Source: an uncultured Porphyromonadaceae bacterium | GTDB lineage: Bacteria; Bacteroidota; Bacteroidia; Bacteroidales; Muribaculaceae | Assembly: GCA_947176355.1 (NCBI GenBank) | Contig: CAMWQY010000078.1 | Span: 1 to 9,890 of the forward strand | Length of the DNA: 9,890 nt | Direction: 5' to 3' | Shown: piece after piece, positions 1 to 7,882 of the stretch | Layout: every line of letters begins with the position of its first letter | Position numbering within the stretch: the first letter of the stretch is position 1 | Position numbers and translations under genes: made by a program | Notes under the pieces: generated by a model | What the model was told of the DNA's origin: nothing | What the model saw: the letters and a program-made list of their open reading frames with translations, nothing else | Database searches by the model: none

Positions 1-1
1 G

Positions 2-22
2 TTATGAATTATGAATTATGAA
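2..22. repeat. Three tandem TTATGAA units
   Basis: Three perfect 7-bp copies lie at 2-8, 9-15 and 16-22. A related but less regular stretch (GTTATGAACGATGAACTAT) lies at 1651-1669 on the other side of the MATE gene. Short ATGAATTATGAA-type tracts are an intergenic sequence type I associate with Bacteroidales. No function can be assigned. Confidence 0.7.
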
Positions 23-102
23 ATACAAATACTCCACTCGGAAGCAAAGCACGCAAAGGCTCGCTCGCTCCGCTCCGCATTGCATGATTCCTATTGGACG
101 CT

Positions 103-196
103 GTGGGGCGCATGCGGAGCATGCTTTATTACGTTAGTTGACGCTGGGTTTCTATTTGACTTGGTGGGGCGCATGCGGAGCATGCTTTATTACGTT
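103..196. repeat. Two identical 33-bp direct repeats with GCATGC hairpins
   Basis: Positions 103-135 and 164-196 are identical over 33 bp with a 61-bp period. Each starts GTGGGGCGC and ends TTTATTACGTT. Each contains GCATGC-GGA-GCATGC (110-124 and 171-185), which can fold as a 6-bp stem with a 3-nt loop and is followed by TTTATTA on the plus strand. Similarity fades just after each copy (AGTTGACG against GGTTTATG). The copies are transcribed antisense if MATE transcripts read past their stop codon. A diverged third copy lies at 9585-9612. Confidence 0.85.
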
Positions 197-229
197 GGTT
201 TATGCGGGGGGCGTTTTTGTGGGGAGGGG

Positions 230-1636
230 TTAGAGGCCTTTTTTTAGCCAGGCTCCGGAGAGGAGACGCCAGAGGAAGATGGCTCCGCGGAAGCAGAGCT
301 CGATGCACATGGCGATCCATACGCCGTTGAGCCCCATCGTCGGGGCAAGCCAGGCTGCGAGGGGTACCCTCACGAGCCAGATGCTGCTGAAGTTCATGGC
401 TGCCGGGAGGACAGTGTCGCCGACCCCTACCATGACTCCGTATGCCACGATGGAGGCTGCAAACATCGGCTCGGCAAATGCCTCAATCCTCAGTGCGCTT
501 GCACCTAAGTCGATTATATCCTTGACGGGAGTCATAAGCTCCATGGCTTCCGGGGCGAGTATATACATCACGACGCCCATTATTGTCATGGTGAGCATGC
601 CGAGTCCGACGGTGATATATCCGAATCGTTTTGCAAGGTCTTTTCGTTTAGCGCCATAACTCTGGCCTACAAGGGTAGTGGCAGCATCTGCAATGCCATA
701 GCCGGGCATGTAGCAAAGGCTTTCAGCGGTCACTGCAAAGGCATTGGCGGCAATTGCCATGACTCCCAAAGGGGCTACAATGACCGTCACTGCAATTTGC
801 GCTCCGCATATTACCACGTGTTCGAGAGTCATGGGCGCAGAAACCTTCAGTGCTTTGCGCAATATCTCCCATTCCGGCTTGAAGCTTCTGTCTTTCTCCT
901 TGATTTTTGCTATGGCAAGTCCATCCTGACGGAAGCATAGGAAATACATCATCAGTCCAGCCGTGACTATCTCAGCCGCGGCTGTGCCCAGGGCTGCTCC
1001 GAGGACTCCGAGTCCGGCACCGGGCATAGAAATATGCAGTCCTTCAATGTCGATCTGGCGGGTAGGGAAAATGAGGAGGAAGTTGAAAATGACATCGAGC
1101 ACACACATAAGGACATTGAGACCTCCGGGCACTTTCATATTTCCACTGCAACGGAGCATACCGCCTCCAAGATAATTCATGGTGAATAGAGGGAGAGCAA
1201 GCACGAATACGAGGAAATAGACTGATGCGTCATGGCAGATGCTTTCCTTTCCTCCCAACCAGTGCGGAAGAGGCCATGCAATTGCCGCTCCTACCAACGC
1301 CACGACAAGGCTAAAAAGAAGGCATGCAGTGATACTCTGCCGAAGTATACGCCGACCCCGAGCATGGTCAGAGGCTCCGATGCTGTGAGCCACCTGGACG
1401 GAGAAGCCCATCGTGACAGCCGAGCATATTCCCCAGAAAAGCCACAGAGATGTAGACACAAGTCCGACAGATGCGGAGGGATCTGCGCCGAGATGACCTA
1501 CCATCGCCGCATCTATATACTGCATCATCATGCTCGAGAGCTGCGCCATCATGGCGGGCCACGACAATTGGGCGGTCAGCTTAAGTTGCTGGCCGAAACT
1601 CAGGCTCTCTCCGGATCTTATCTTGTCTATTAGCAT
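230..1636 (-). CDS. MATE family efflux transporter (NorM/DinF-like)
   Basis: This is a 468-residue polytopic membrane protein, the usual length for the multidrug and toxic compound extrusion family. MATE proteins export cationic drugs, dyes or metabolites across the inner membrane in exchange for Na+ or H+. About twelve hydrophobic segments fall in two halves of six. The first half opens with LSWPAMMAQLSSMMMQYIDA (residues 24-43) followed by AMVGHLG, a typical MATE helix 1. The second half contains the conserved stretch GIADAATTLVGQSYGAK (about 314-330), and GLNGVWIA near the C-terminus is also typical. The start at MLIDKIRSGESL places a normal short cytoplasmic tail before helix 1; no Shine-Dalgarno is visible. 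A good minus-strand promoter lies about 255 nt upstream (1899-1930). The gene is divergent from the susC operon, so a shared function is not implied. The substrate and coupling ion cannot be read from sequence. Confidence 0.93.
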   Translation of the reverse strand: MLIDKIRSGESLSFGQQLKLTAQLSWPAMMAQLSSMMMQYIDAAMVGHLGADPSASVGLVSTSLWLFWGICSAVTMGFSVQVAHSIGASDHARGRRILRQSITACLLFSLVVALVGAAIAWPLPHWLGGKESICHDASVYFLVFVLALPLFTMNYLGGGMLRCSGNMKVPGGLNVLMCVLDVIFNFLLIFPTRQIDIEGLHISMPGAGLGVLGAALGTAAAEIVTAGLMMYFLCFRQDGLAIAKIKEKDRSFKPEWEILRKALKVSAPMTLEHVVICGAQIAVTVIVAPLGVMAIAANAFAVTAESLCYMPGYGIADAATTLVGQSYGAKRKDLAKRFGYITVGLGMLTMTIMGVVMYILAPEAMELMTPVKDIIDLGASALRIEAFAEPMFAASIVAYGVMVGVGDTVLPAAMNFSSIWLVRVPLAAWLAPTMGLNGVWIAMCIELCFRGAIFLWRLLSGAWLKKGL

Positions 1637-1650
1637 TAAATCAACGATGA

Positions 1651-1669
1651 GTTATGAACGATGAACTAT
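1651..1669. repeat. GTTATGAA-type short repeat
   Basis: GTTATGAACGATGAACTAT resembles the TTATGAA tract at 1-22. It begins the same ordered set of modules (GTTATGAA, then ACGCAAAGG, then GCTCCGCAT) seen at the left end of the window. It lies immediately upstream of the MATE start on the minus strand. Confidence 0.5.
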
Positions 1670-1700
1670 AAATGACCCAACTTTTGCAAGCTCTAAAAAT

Positions 1701-1728
1701 CTCACGCAAAGGGCGCAAAGGCGCAGAG
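1701..1728. repeat. CGCAAAGG intergenic repeat array, copy near MATE
   Basis: The array reads CTCACGCAAAG, then GGCGCAAAG, then GCGCAGAG: imperfect tandem units of about 8-9 bp. The same pattern recurs at 2078-2100, with shorter versions at 50-59 and around 9535-9550. It is intergenic at each of these sites. Confidence 0.7.
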
Positions 1729-1788
1729 TTTCAATGCTTTGGTAAGCTTCGCGTCGCGGTTGTAGCAAGCTCGCAAAGATTGCGGGCT

Positions 1789-1835
1789 GCTCCGCATCGC
1801 CCGGAGCTCGCAGAGAACAAGCGCAGTGCCTGCGC
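1789..1835. repeat. Two GC-rich inverted repeats in the putative MATE leader
   Basis: GCTCCG (1789-1794) pairs with CGGAGC (1802-1807) around a 7-nt loop, and GCGCAG (1821-1826) pairs with CTGCGC (1830-1835) around a 3-nt loop. If transcription starts from the minus-strand promoter at 1899-1930, both hairpins lie in the MATE 5' leader. The first includes the 9-mer GCTCCGCAT shared with the window-end repeats, so repeat origin is as likely as a regulatory role. Confidence 0.45.
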
Positions 1836-1898
1836 TAAGGTATTGCGAATTTATATGCAAGAACAAGCGAACCTTGAATGAATGATCGATTGTGGATG

Positions 1899-1930
1899 CA
1901 AAATTACACCTTTTTTCTTATTTGTGCAAA
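1899..1930 (-). promoter_or_regulatory. Bacteroidetes-type promoter reading toward the MATE gene
   Basis: On the minus strand a TTTG -33 element (plus-strand CAAA at 1927-1930) is followed after 20 nt by TAATTTTG (plus-strand CAAAATTA at 1899-1906). This is a full match to the primary-sigma consensus TTTG-N(17-23)-TAnnTTTG. Transcription should begin near 1890-1893, giving a leader of roughly 255 nt before the MATE start at 1636, which crosses the repeat modules. Confidence 0.6.
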
Positions 1931-1940
1931 TGTTAATAAG
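1917..1940. promoter_or_regulatory. Possible operator: nested inverted repeats at the -33 box
   Basis: CTTATT (1917-1922) and AATAAG (1935-1940) are inverted repeats. Inside them ATTTG (1920-1924) and CAAAT (1927-1931) form a second one around TG. The site overlaps the -33 element of the minus-strand promoter and lies about 70 bp upstream of the plus-strand -7 match, a suitable place for a regulator. AT-rich DNA produces such symmetry easily, so support is weak. Confidence 0.25.
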
Positions 1941-2006
1941 AGTTAAAAATCCAAGGGGTGTAAAATTTTTTTAATAAAAATGAACCATATTTGTTAAAAA
2001 ATGTAT

Positions 2007-2014
2007 TAATTTTG
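2007..2014 (+). promoter_or_regulatory. Putative -7 element of the susCDEF promoter
   Basis: TAATTTTG matches TAnnTTTG exactly. The nearest upstream TTTG (1990-1993) is only 13 nt away, shorter than the usual 17-23 nt, so the -33 element is poor. A weak -33 would fit a promoter that needs an activator, as is common for Sus-like operons. Transcription would start near 2021, leaving a leader of about 160 nt before susC. Confidence 0.4.
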
Positions 2015-2077
2015 GCACTTGGAATTGGTTCGCTCTCCATCTAAACCTAATAAACTCAACTTCCGCATGCTCTTTTA

Positions 2078-2100
2078 CTCACGCGCAAAGGCGCAAAGAG
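2078..2100. repeat. CGCAAAGG intergenic repeat array, copy in the susC leader
   Basis: CTCACGCGCAAAG is followed by GCGCAAAGAG, nearly the same as the array at 1701-1728 and in the same orientation. It lies downstream of the predicted susC start site and so would be in the mRNA leader. A GCATGCGGA-type motif in reverse orientation (TCCGCATGC, 2062-2070) lies just before it. Confidence 0.65.
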
Positions 2101-2182
2101 GAGAATCAGAGTAAGTGAAACTTGAAAAATTAACCTGAATCTGAGATCAATTAAATATATGTAGTACTTAAAAAAAACCTGC

Positions 2183-5100
2183 ATGAAAAACGTTTGTTTT
2201 ACACTCAGCCGGAAAGCGCTGCTGGCGATAGCCATGCTATTGACCTTCACGCTTCCCGCCCTGGCCCAGAAGATAGAAGTCCACGGAATGGTGGATGACA
2301 CTACGGGCGAACCCTTAATCGGTGCCACCGTAATGGAAAAAGGCACCTCAAACGGCACTGCGACTGACTTCGACGGTAATTTCACGCTCAATGTCGCACC
2401 GGATGCCACTCTCGTGATCAGCTACATCGGTTATGACACACAGGAAGTCCCGGTCAATGGTCGCACAGAGATCAAAGTAACACTTCAGGACAATGCCACC
2501 ATGCTTGCCGAGACAGTCGTGATCGGTTACGGCTCCGTAAAGAAATCGGATGCTACTGGATCGGTGGCTCTTGTGACCCCCGATGAAATCGAGGCCGGTA
2601 TCTCTACTTCCGCCCAGGATCTTCTCGTCGGTGCAAGCCCCGGTGTAGTCGTGACTTCTAATGGAGGTAGTCCTGAAGGTGGCGCTACAATCCGTATCCG
2701 TGGTGGTGCTTCTCTTAACGCATCCAACGATCCACTGATCGTGCTTGACGGTGTACCATTGAGTAACGACGGTATAAATGGTATGGCTAACCCCTTGGCA
2801 ATGATCTCTCCAGACAATATTGAGAGCATGACCATTCTTAAGGATGCCTCCGCAACCGCAATCTATGGTAGCCGTGCATCTAACGGTGTCATCATCATTA
2901 CCACAAAGAAGGGTAAGGGTGGACGTCCTCAGGTCAATTTCTCAGCCAATATGTCTGTAAATCACGCTCGCAAGACGTGGGATGTCCTTAACGGCAACGA
3001 GTATCGCAATATCATTACCCAACGCTATGGCGAAGATTCCAATCAATTCCGTGCTCTTGGAACAGCCGATACAGATTGGCAGAAGGAGGTTTTGCGTACA
3101 GCGATTTCTCACGAATATAACCTATCTGTCGGCGGTAAGGCAAATTGGTTGCCGTATCGAGTATCTGCTTCCTATACAGACAATAATGGTATCCTCAAGG
3201 ATTCGAGGATGCAGCGTACCACTGTAGGATTCAATCTGACTCCGGAATTTTTTGGTGGTCTGCTTAAGGTAAGTGCAAATGTAAAAGGTTACTATCTGCA
3301 CAATCAGTTCACAGATGAAAGCTGTACGGGTAACGCAGTCGACGCTGACCCGACGCGCCCTGTATACAGTAATATTCCTTCAGGCAATGCTGAATTCCCA
3401 TATCTTTACAATGGATTCAGTGCAAACCTTCTGGGATACGCATGGAATACCCAGGGAACAATAAACCCGGTTGCTCAGGCTACCGACAAGGATAACAAGT
3501 CAAATGTGTATCGTAGCAACGGTAACCTGCAGATTGACTACGCTCTACATTTCCTTCCGGAACTCCACTTCAACTTGAATCTCGGCTATGATGTTACCCG
3601 TTCTTTTAGCAATGTCTACACAGCACAGAATAGTCCGACAGCTTGGAACTCCAATTATAACGATGGTGCCGGAACTCATTATCATGCCTACGAACTTCGA
3701 CGCAATACGCTTCTGGATTTCTATGCTAATTATAAGAAGGAATTTGAAGCGATTCAGTCAAACTTAGACGTAATGGCCGGTTATTCTTGGCAGCGTTTTG
3801 ACTCACATGGCCGTAACAATGCCACTGTTTTCACTACTCCCGGCTTCATCATCAGTAATGATGGACAGCTTTCCATCAATCAGGCAACTGCAGATAGAGT
3901 AGGTCACTCCTATAATGACAATCCTGAATATCGATGGGATTCAGGCGTTCTTCAGCTCGTATCATTCTTCGGTCGCTTGAACTATAGCTTCAAGGATACA
4001 TATTTATTGACATTTACACTTCGAGATGACGGAACATCCCGCTTTGCCAAAGACAAACGCTGGGGTCTATTCCCATCACTCGCATTGGGTTGGAAGATCA
4101 ATAACATGCCGTTTATGGAAAATGCCAACTCAAACATGAATGACTTTAAGCTTAGATTAGGCTGGGGCCAGACAGGTCAGCAGTCGGTAGGTGGTCTGTT
4201 TGATTTCATGCCTACTTTCCAAGTGTCACAGCCAGGATCATATTACCCGAATGTCTATACCGGCAGTGGATGGATGTATACTTACTATCCGAATGGATAC
4301 AATCCCGACCTAAAGTGGGAAACTACTACCACATGGAACGTTGGTTTGGATATGGGATGGTGGAACAATCGCCTGACTGTAGCCTTGGATTGGTATTTGC
4401 GTGATTCCAAGGATCTCCTTGCCGCTGTAACTGTATCGCCAGGTGCCGCAACCACTAATGTACTTACCAAGAACATTGGTTCACTCCGTAACATCGGTTT
4501 AGAAGCAACCATCGGAGCTCGCATAATCGATACCGATGACTTTACTTGGAATACAAGCTATAACGTAGCGTGGAATCGCAATAAGATCACAGATCTTGTA
4601 AGTGGCCAGATTATGGAGGTAAGTGAGTCAGGTATGGGCTCCACCGGTATGAAATGTCAGGTCAATACGGTTGGCGAAGCAGCAAAATCATTCTACCTTT
4701 ATGAGCAGGTGTATGATCTTAATGGAATGCCTATTGAAGGCTGCTACGTAGACCAGAATGGAGATGGAGAAATAAATGACTCTGACCGTGTCATCAAGCA
4801 TTCTCCAGATCCGAAAGTCACTATGAGCTGGAACAACAACTTCTCTTATAAGAACTGGGACCTCAGCTTCCAGCTTCGTGCTTCCATTGGAAATTACGTT
4901 TATAATAATGTGCGTGCGAAGCGGTCGTTTATGGCTAATACCTTTACGAACTCTACTCTCCGCAACCTTGTCCATAATGACATCTACTTCGAGAATAGCC
5001 AGTATCTGAGCGATTACTATCTTGAAAATGCAGGTTATGTAAGGTGTGACAACATCACATTAGGCTACACTTGGCCCAGTCTCATAGATGGAAATCTTCG

Positions 5101-5242
5101 TCTGCGTCTTTACGGAGCAGTCCAGAATCCATTTGTGATCACTAAATATAAGGGTATTGATCCTGAAGTATTCAGTGGTGTAGATAACTCAACCTATCCG
5201 CGTCCTGTCAGCTATACCATTGGTCTAATCGCTACATTCTAA
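2183..5242 (+). CDS. SusC/RagA family TonB-dependent outer-membrane transporter
   Basis: This 1019-residue protein is the pore of the uptake system: a beta-barrel that imports oligosaccharides handed over by its SusD partner, energised by TonB. A signal peptide ends at about LPALA-Q (residues 24-29). Residues about 31-105 form the carboxypeptidase-regulatory-like Ig domain typical of SusC proteins (KIEVHGMVDDTTGEPLIGAT). A TonB-box-like ETVVIGYG follows at 110-117. The plug carries RIRG (171-174), PLIVLDGVP and the family signature NIESMTILKDASATAIYGSR (212-231). The rest is barrel, ending in ATF with the C-terminal aromatic expected for outer-membrane assembly. D857-Q-N-G-D-G-E-I-N-D-S-D868 is a calcium-loop-like motif common in SusC proteins. 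There is no N-terminal STN domain, so it is not an obvious anti-sigma-signalling transducer. The frame is intact, the start lies behind an A-rich tract without Shine-Dalgarno, and susD follows 21 bp downstream. Confidence 0.95.
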   Translation: MKNVCFTLSRKALLAIAMLLTFTLPALAQKIEVHGMVDDTTGEPLIGATVMEKGTSNGTATDFDGNFTLNVAPDATLVISYIGYDTQEVPVNGRTEIKVTLQDNATMLAETVVIGYGSVKKSDATGSVALVTPDEIEAGISTSAQDLLVGASPGVVVTSNGGSPEGGATIRIRGGASLNASNDPLIVLDGVPLSNDGINGMANPLAMISPDNIESMTILKDASATAIYGSRASNGVIIITTKKGKGGRPQVNFSANMSVNHARKTWDVLNGNEYRNIITQRYGEDSNQFRALGTADTDWQKEVLRTAISHEYNLSVGGKANWLPYRVSASYTDNNGILKDSRMQRTTVGFNLTPEFFGGLLKVSANVKGYYLHNQFTDESCTGNAVDADPTRPVYSNIPSGNAEFPYLYNGFSANLLGYAWNTQGTINPVAQATDKDNKSNVYRSNGNLQIDYALHFLPELHFNLNLGYDVTRSFSNVYTAQNSPTAWNSNYNDGAGTHYHAYELRRNTLLDFYANYKKEFEAIQSNLDVMAGYSWQRFDSHGRNNATVFTTPGFIISNDGQLSINQATADRVGHSYNDNPEYRWDSGVLQLVSFFGRLNYSFKDTYLLTFTLRDDGTSRFAKDKRWGLFPSLALGWKINNMPFMENANSNMNDFKLRLGWGQTGQQSVGGLFDFMPTFQVSQPGSYYPNVYTGSGWMYTYYPNGYNPDLKWETTTTWNVGLDMGWWNNRLTVALDWYLRDSKDLLAAVTVSPGAATTNVLTKNIGSLRNIGLEATIGARIIDTDDFTWNTSYNVAWNRNKITDLVSGQIMEVSESGMGSTGMKCQVNTVGEAAKSFYLYEQVYDLNGMPIEGCYVDQNGDGEINDSDRVIKHSPDPKVTMSWNNNFSYKNWDLSFQLRASIGNYVYNNVRAKRSFMANTFTNSTLRNLVHNDIYFENSQYLSDYYLENAGYVRCDNITLGYTWPSLIDGNLRLRLYGAVQNPFVITKYKGIDPEVFSGVDNSTYPRPVSYTIGLIATF

Positions 5243-5263
5243 CCCTCAATTGACATTATCAAT

Positions 5264-6991
5264 ATGAAATATATAAATAAAATTTTCGTCGCAGCTGCTT
5301 TAATGTCTTCAGGCATGATGGTATCTTGCGTCAATGATCTTGACCAGCTTCCGAAAGATCCGCAGGTGCTGACTCCGACAGACTTCGCAAGTGATCCTAA
5401 AGGATATGTAGGTGGCTATCTTGCAAAATGCTACTCCGGTATGGCTGTGTCAGGCCAGGGAGGTGCCGGAAACTCAGAAATCTCCTCTCCCGACGCAGGT
5501 ATGTCATGCTATAACCGTGCGGTATTCATGGCGAATGAATTCCCCACGGATGAGTATGCATGGATTTATTCGTCTGACGCAGGAGTGGCTGATTTCGTAC
5601 AGACCAACTGGTCTGCAGGCAATCCTGTCGTAGACCTGGTATATTCCCGTCTTTATACTCACATAGCTGTATGTAACGATTTCCTTCGCTTCCTTAACAA
5701 TGCAGGCAGCTATGGAGTAAGTCTTGATGGAATCGACGTAGAGCAATTTGCTCTCGAAGCTCGCGCATTGCGCGATATGAGCTACTACCATGTGATCGAC
5801 ATTTTCGGTCGCGCCGTAATAGCATGGGATGATACAGCTTATGGTGTAGAACCACTACAGGCAGAGAGTAGAGCCGCATTATATGACAAGATAGTCGCAG
5901 ACCTTGAAGACGTATTGGCCAAGTTCCCTGATACAACTCCACAGTATGGCAGAATTGGTAAAGACGCAGTCGAGGCTCTCCTTGTAAGATTCTATCTTAA
6001 CTCTGAGGTTTTCACCGAAGGCACAAAAAATGATCTTGACAAGTGTTGGACACATGCACAGAATATCATCAAGCGTCATGAGGGTGGTGGTTTCCAGAAC
6101 TCAGGATTGGCCAAGGATTATCTGTCGCTTTTCTGCAAGAACAATCACATCTTTGTGGCCGGAGCTCCCAATGCGCTTACCGACCAGAATGAGATTCTCT
6201 GGAATACACCATACGAGTTTGGCGTGACAGAATCCTATGGTGGCTCATCATTCATGGTCATGGCTGGTGTCTTTGGAGGCCAGAATAATAAACTTTCAGA
6301 AGGATTCTGCGATGGTTCATGGTACGGAACCAATAATGCGTGGGGATGTATGCATACGCGCCAGCAGTTCTCAGAGAAATTCGGTTTTGTTGACGGAGTA
6401 TCTCCCGATAAGCGTACCACTCTGTGGCTTACTGAGATAGCCGGCTGGAATATTACCAACGATACATACGACAATCTACGTGATGGCTATTTGCCCATTA
6501 AGTTTACAAATGTAGAGTGTAATCCTGATGGCACGATGCCTCTCTACACAGATCCTTCGACCGGCTTGATCCGTGCAGGTCTCCCCAACCCAGAGGCAAT
6601 GAACTTCGTTGACACTGATTATCCTGTGATTCGTCTTGCAGAGGTGTATCTCGCCGCTGCAGAGTGTGCTGTACGTGGACATGGCGACAAGGCGTTAGCC
6701 GCTAAGTACGTGAATTATTTGCGTAGCCGTGCCGGAGTGACCGAATGGACTCAGGCTGATCTTAGTCTTAACTCTCTTATTGATGAGCGTGGTCGTGAAC
6801 TTTACGGTGAGAATGTCAGACGTACTGACTTGATTCGTTTCGGAATGTTCTCAGGCAATTCTTATGTATGGAACTGGAAGGGTGGACAGTCAGCTGGAAC
6901 CTTTATCGACTCCAGATATGACCTTTATCCCATACCGACCAATGTGATTTCTTCTTATAATTCACCGTACGTACAGAATCCTGGTTATTGA
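5264..6991 (+). CDS. SusD/RagB family glycan-binding surface lipoprotein
   Basis: This 575-residue lipoprotein should sit as a lid on the SusC barrel, binding glycan at the cell surface and opening to pass it inward. The N-terminus has a short signal sequence and a lipobox ending at C22 (MMVSC). Acidic residues follow soon after (VNDLD), a weak form of the Bacteroidetes surface-export signal. The N-terminal SusD-like domain (about 25-250) includes NEFPTDE (91-97) and the helix ALEARALRDMSYYHVIDIFG (about 163-182), which is characteristic of the family. The C-terminal RagB/SusD region carries YPVIRLAEVYLAAAECAV (453-470) and LIDERGRELYGENVRRTDLI (505-524), both hallmark stretches. The length is close to B. 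thetaiotaomicron SusD (about 550). It directly follows its susC partner, as is nearly universal. Ligand specificity cannot be read from the motifs. No Shine-Dalgarno is visible before the start. Confidence 0.94.
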   Translation: MKYINKIFVAAALMSSGMMVSCVNDLDQLPKDPQVLTPTDFASDPKGYVGGYLAKCYSGMAVSGQGGAGNSEISSPDAGMSCYNRAVFMANEFPTDEYAWIYSSDAGVADFVQTNWSAGNPVVDLVYSRLYTHIAVCNDFLRFLNNAGSYGVSLDGIDVEQFALEARALRDMSYYHVIDIFGRAVIAWDDTAYGVEPLQAESRAALYDKIVADLEDVLAKFPDTTPQYGRIGKDAVEALLVRFYLNSEVFTEGTKNDLDKCWTHAQNIIKRHEGGGFQNSGLAKDYLSLFCKNNHIFVAGAPNALTDQNEILWNTPYEFGVTESYGGSSFMVMAGVFGGQNNKLSEGFCDGSWYGTNNAWGCMHTRQQFSEKFGFVDGVSPDKRTTLWLTEIAGWNITNDTYDNLRDGYLPIKFTNVECNPDGTMPLYTDPSTGLIRAGLPNPEAMNFVDTDYPVIRLAEVYLAAAECAVRGHGDKALAAKYVNYLRSRAGVTEWTQADLSLNSLIDERGRELYGENVRRTDLIRFGMFSGNSYVWNWKGGQSAGTFIDSRYDLYPIPTNVISSYNSPYVQNPGY

Positions 6992-7018
6992 TTAATCACT
7001 TAATAGGAAAAATCAGCA

Positions 7019-7864
7019 ATGAAAAAAATATCAATTCTTACATTTCTGATGGTGATGCTTGGCATGACATTCACCAGCTGTAAGGAAGACACTCAGCCCA
7101 GGCTTGAGATTCCCACATCTTTTGTGCTCAACACTCCTGAGTTTGCCAATCAAATCTATTCAGTAGACCAGGGTGGTTCACTCTACTTTACTTGCTCTCA
7201 AGCTAATTATGGTCTTGGCACTACACCTCAATATCAATTGGAGGTATCAAAGACGGCTGATTTCGACCAGTCTGTAGTAGTTGATTACACTACTACCCGA
7301 GCTTCCATGGTAATACCTGCCGAACCATTTGCCACAGCTGTCTGCAGTCTGTATGGATGGACTGCTCCCGAGGAGGTAGAAGTAGTGCCTCTGTACGTAA
7401 GATGCATCTCTTCCATACCCAATAGCTCATCGGAATATACGATTGCTTCCAATCCCGTGGAGCTTCGCGGTGTATTGGTATACTTTGCAGTTAAGTTGCC
7501 GGATGCCATCTATCTAATCGGTCAGCCTTCCGGCTGGAACATCAGTGCTACGGAAATGCCTCTGACTGAGACCGAGGTTGGATCCAAGATTTACAAGGGT
7601 ACTTACAACATTCCAGAAGGCCAGTTCCAGTTCCGTTTCTATGACGAATTGGGTGATTGGAATAAGTTCTCTATTGGTGCTCAAGATGCTGACTCTCCCG
7701 TAAATATCACATTTACTGATGGAGAATACACTGGCGATTGTTTCTATGATCCAACTACAGATGAAACAGGTAAGGGTGCATGGCAGGTTGAAAATTGGCC
7801 AGGAGGCGATGTCGAGATGACTGTTAATCTGAACACACTCACCGTAGTATTCAGGGTTATCTAA
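7019..7864 (+). CDS. SusE-like outer-membrane lipoprotein, short form
   Basis: This 281-residue lipoprotein is predicted to bind glycan at the cell surface beside SusCD. The signal peptide ends in a lipobox at C21 (TFTSC), followed by KED, a good match to the K-(D/E)2 surface-export signal. Residues about 31-150 form a SusE-type Ig-like domain (SFVLNTPEFANQIYSVDQGG; QYQLEVSKTADF). Residues about 160-281 form one SusE/SusF-type carbohydrate-binding beta-sandwich with IYLIGQPSGWN (164-174), FQFRFYDELGDWN (203-215) and exposed-aromatic candidates W173 and W214. B. thetaiotaomicron SusE is longer (387 residues) with two such C-terminal domains, so this looks like a one-module version. The reading frame is open to a normal stop, with no sign of truncation. 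The start has an upstream AGGAAAAA that could act as a weak ribosome-binding site. An alpha-glucan ligand is inferred from family and context only. Confidence 0.85.
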   Translation: MKKISILTFLMVMLGMTFTSCKEDTQPRLEIPTSFVLNTPEFANQIYSVDQGGSLYFTCSQANYGLGTTPQYQLEVSKTADFDQSVVVDYTTTRASMVIPAEPFATAVCSLYGWTAPEEVEVVPLYVRCISSIPNSSSEYTIASNPVELRGVLVYFAVKLPDAIYLIGQPSGWNISATEMPLTETEVGSKIYKGTYNIPEGQFQFRFYDELGDWNKFSIGAQDADSPVNITFTDGEYTGDCFYDPTTDETGKGAWQVENWPGGDVEMTVNLNTLTVVFRVI

Positions 7865-7882
7865 TAATTGAGTTTATGTAAA

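Larger units (their letters stand above)
1..229. other. Repeat-rich intergenic region downstream of the MATE gene
   Basis: I see no credible gene here. In order the region holds three 7-bp TTATGAA units (2-22), a CACGCAAAGG module (50-59), a GCTCCGCAT 9-mer (72-80), two identical 33-bp repeats (103-135 and 164-196) and a G-rich tract before the MATE stop codon. A 78-codon open frame from position 11 crosses all of this, but it reads the two repeat copies in different frames, which argues against coding. No classical U-tract terminator for the minus-strand MATE gene is visible. The small GCATGC hairpins inside the repeats are the only structured elements at its 3' end. Confidence 0.7.
1637..2182. 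other. Divergent intergenic region between MATE and susC
   Basis: This 546-bp stretch has no convincing gene. The half next to MATE (about 1650-1860) is repeat-like, with a GTTATGAA tract, a CGCAAAGG array and two GC-rich inverted repeats. The centre (about 1890-2015) is AT-rich and holds the divergent promoter matches. The susC leader (about 2020-2182) contains another CGCAAAGG array and ends in an A-rich tract just before the susC start. A 69-codon open frame at 1672-1881 lies inside the repeats and matches nothing I recognise. Confidence 0.7.

Noticed and set aside
11..247. 78-codon open frame on the plus strand
   Set aside because: It crosses the two identical 33-bp repeats in different reading frames, overlaps the MATE 3' end antisense and has no recognisable domain.
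1672..1881. 69-codon open frame on the plus strand
   Set aside because: It lies entirely in the CGCAAAGG and GC-rich inverted-repeat segment and antisense to the predicted MATE leader; its composition reflects repeats, not a protein.
2183..5242. Sigma/anti-sigma signalling TonB transducer
   Set aside because: There is no N-terminal STN domain; residues after the signal peptide form the regulatory-like Ig domain directly, and no ECF sigma or anti-sigma gene is adjacent.
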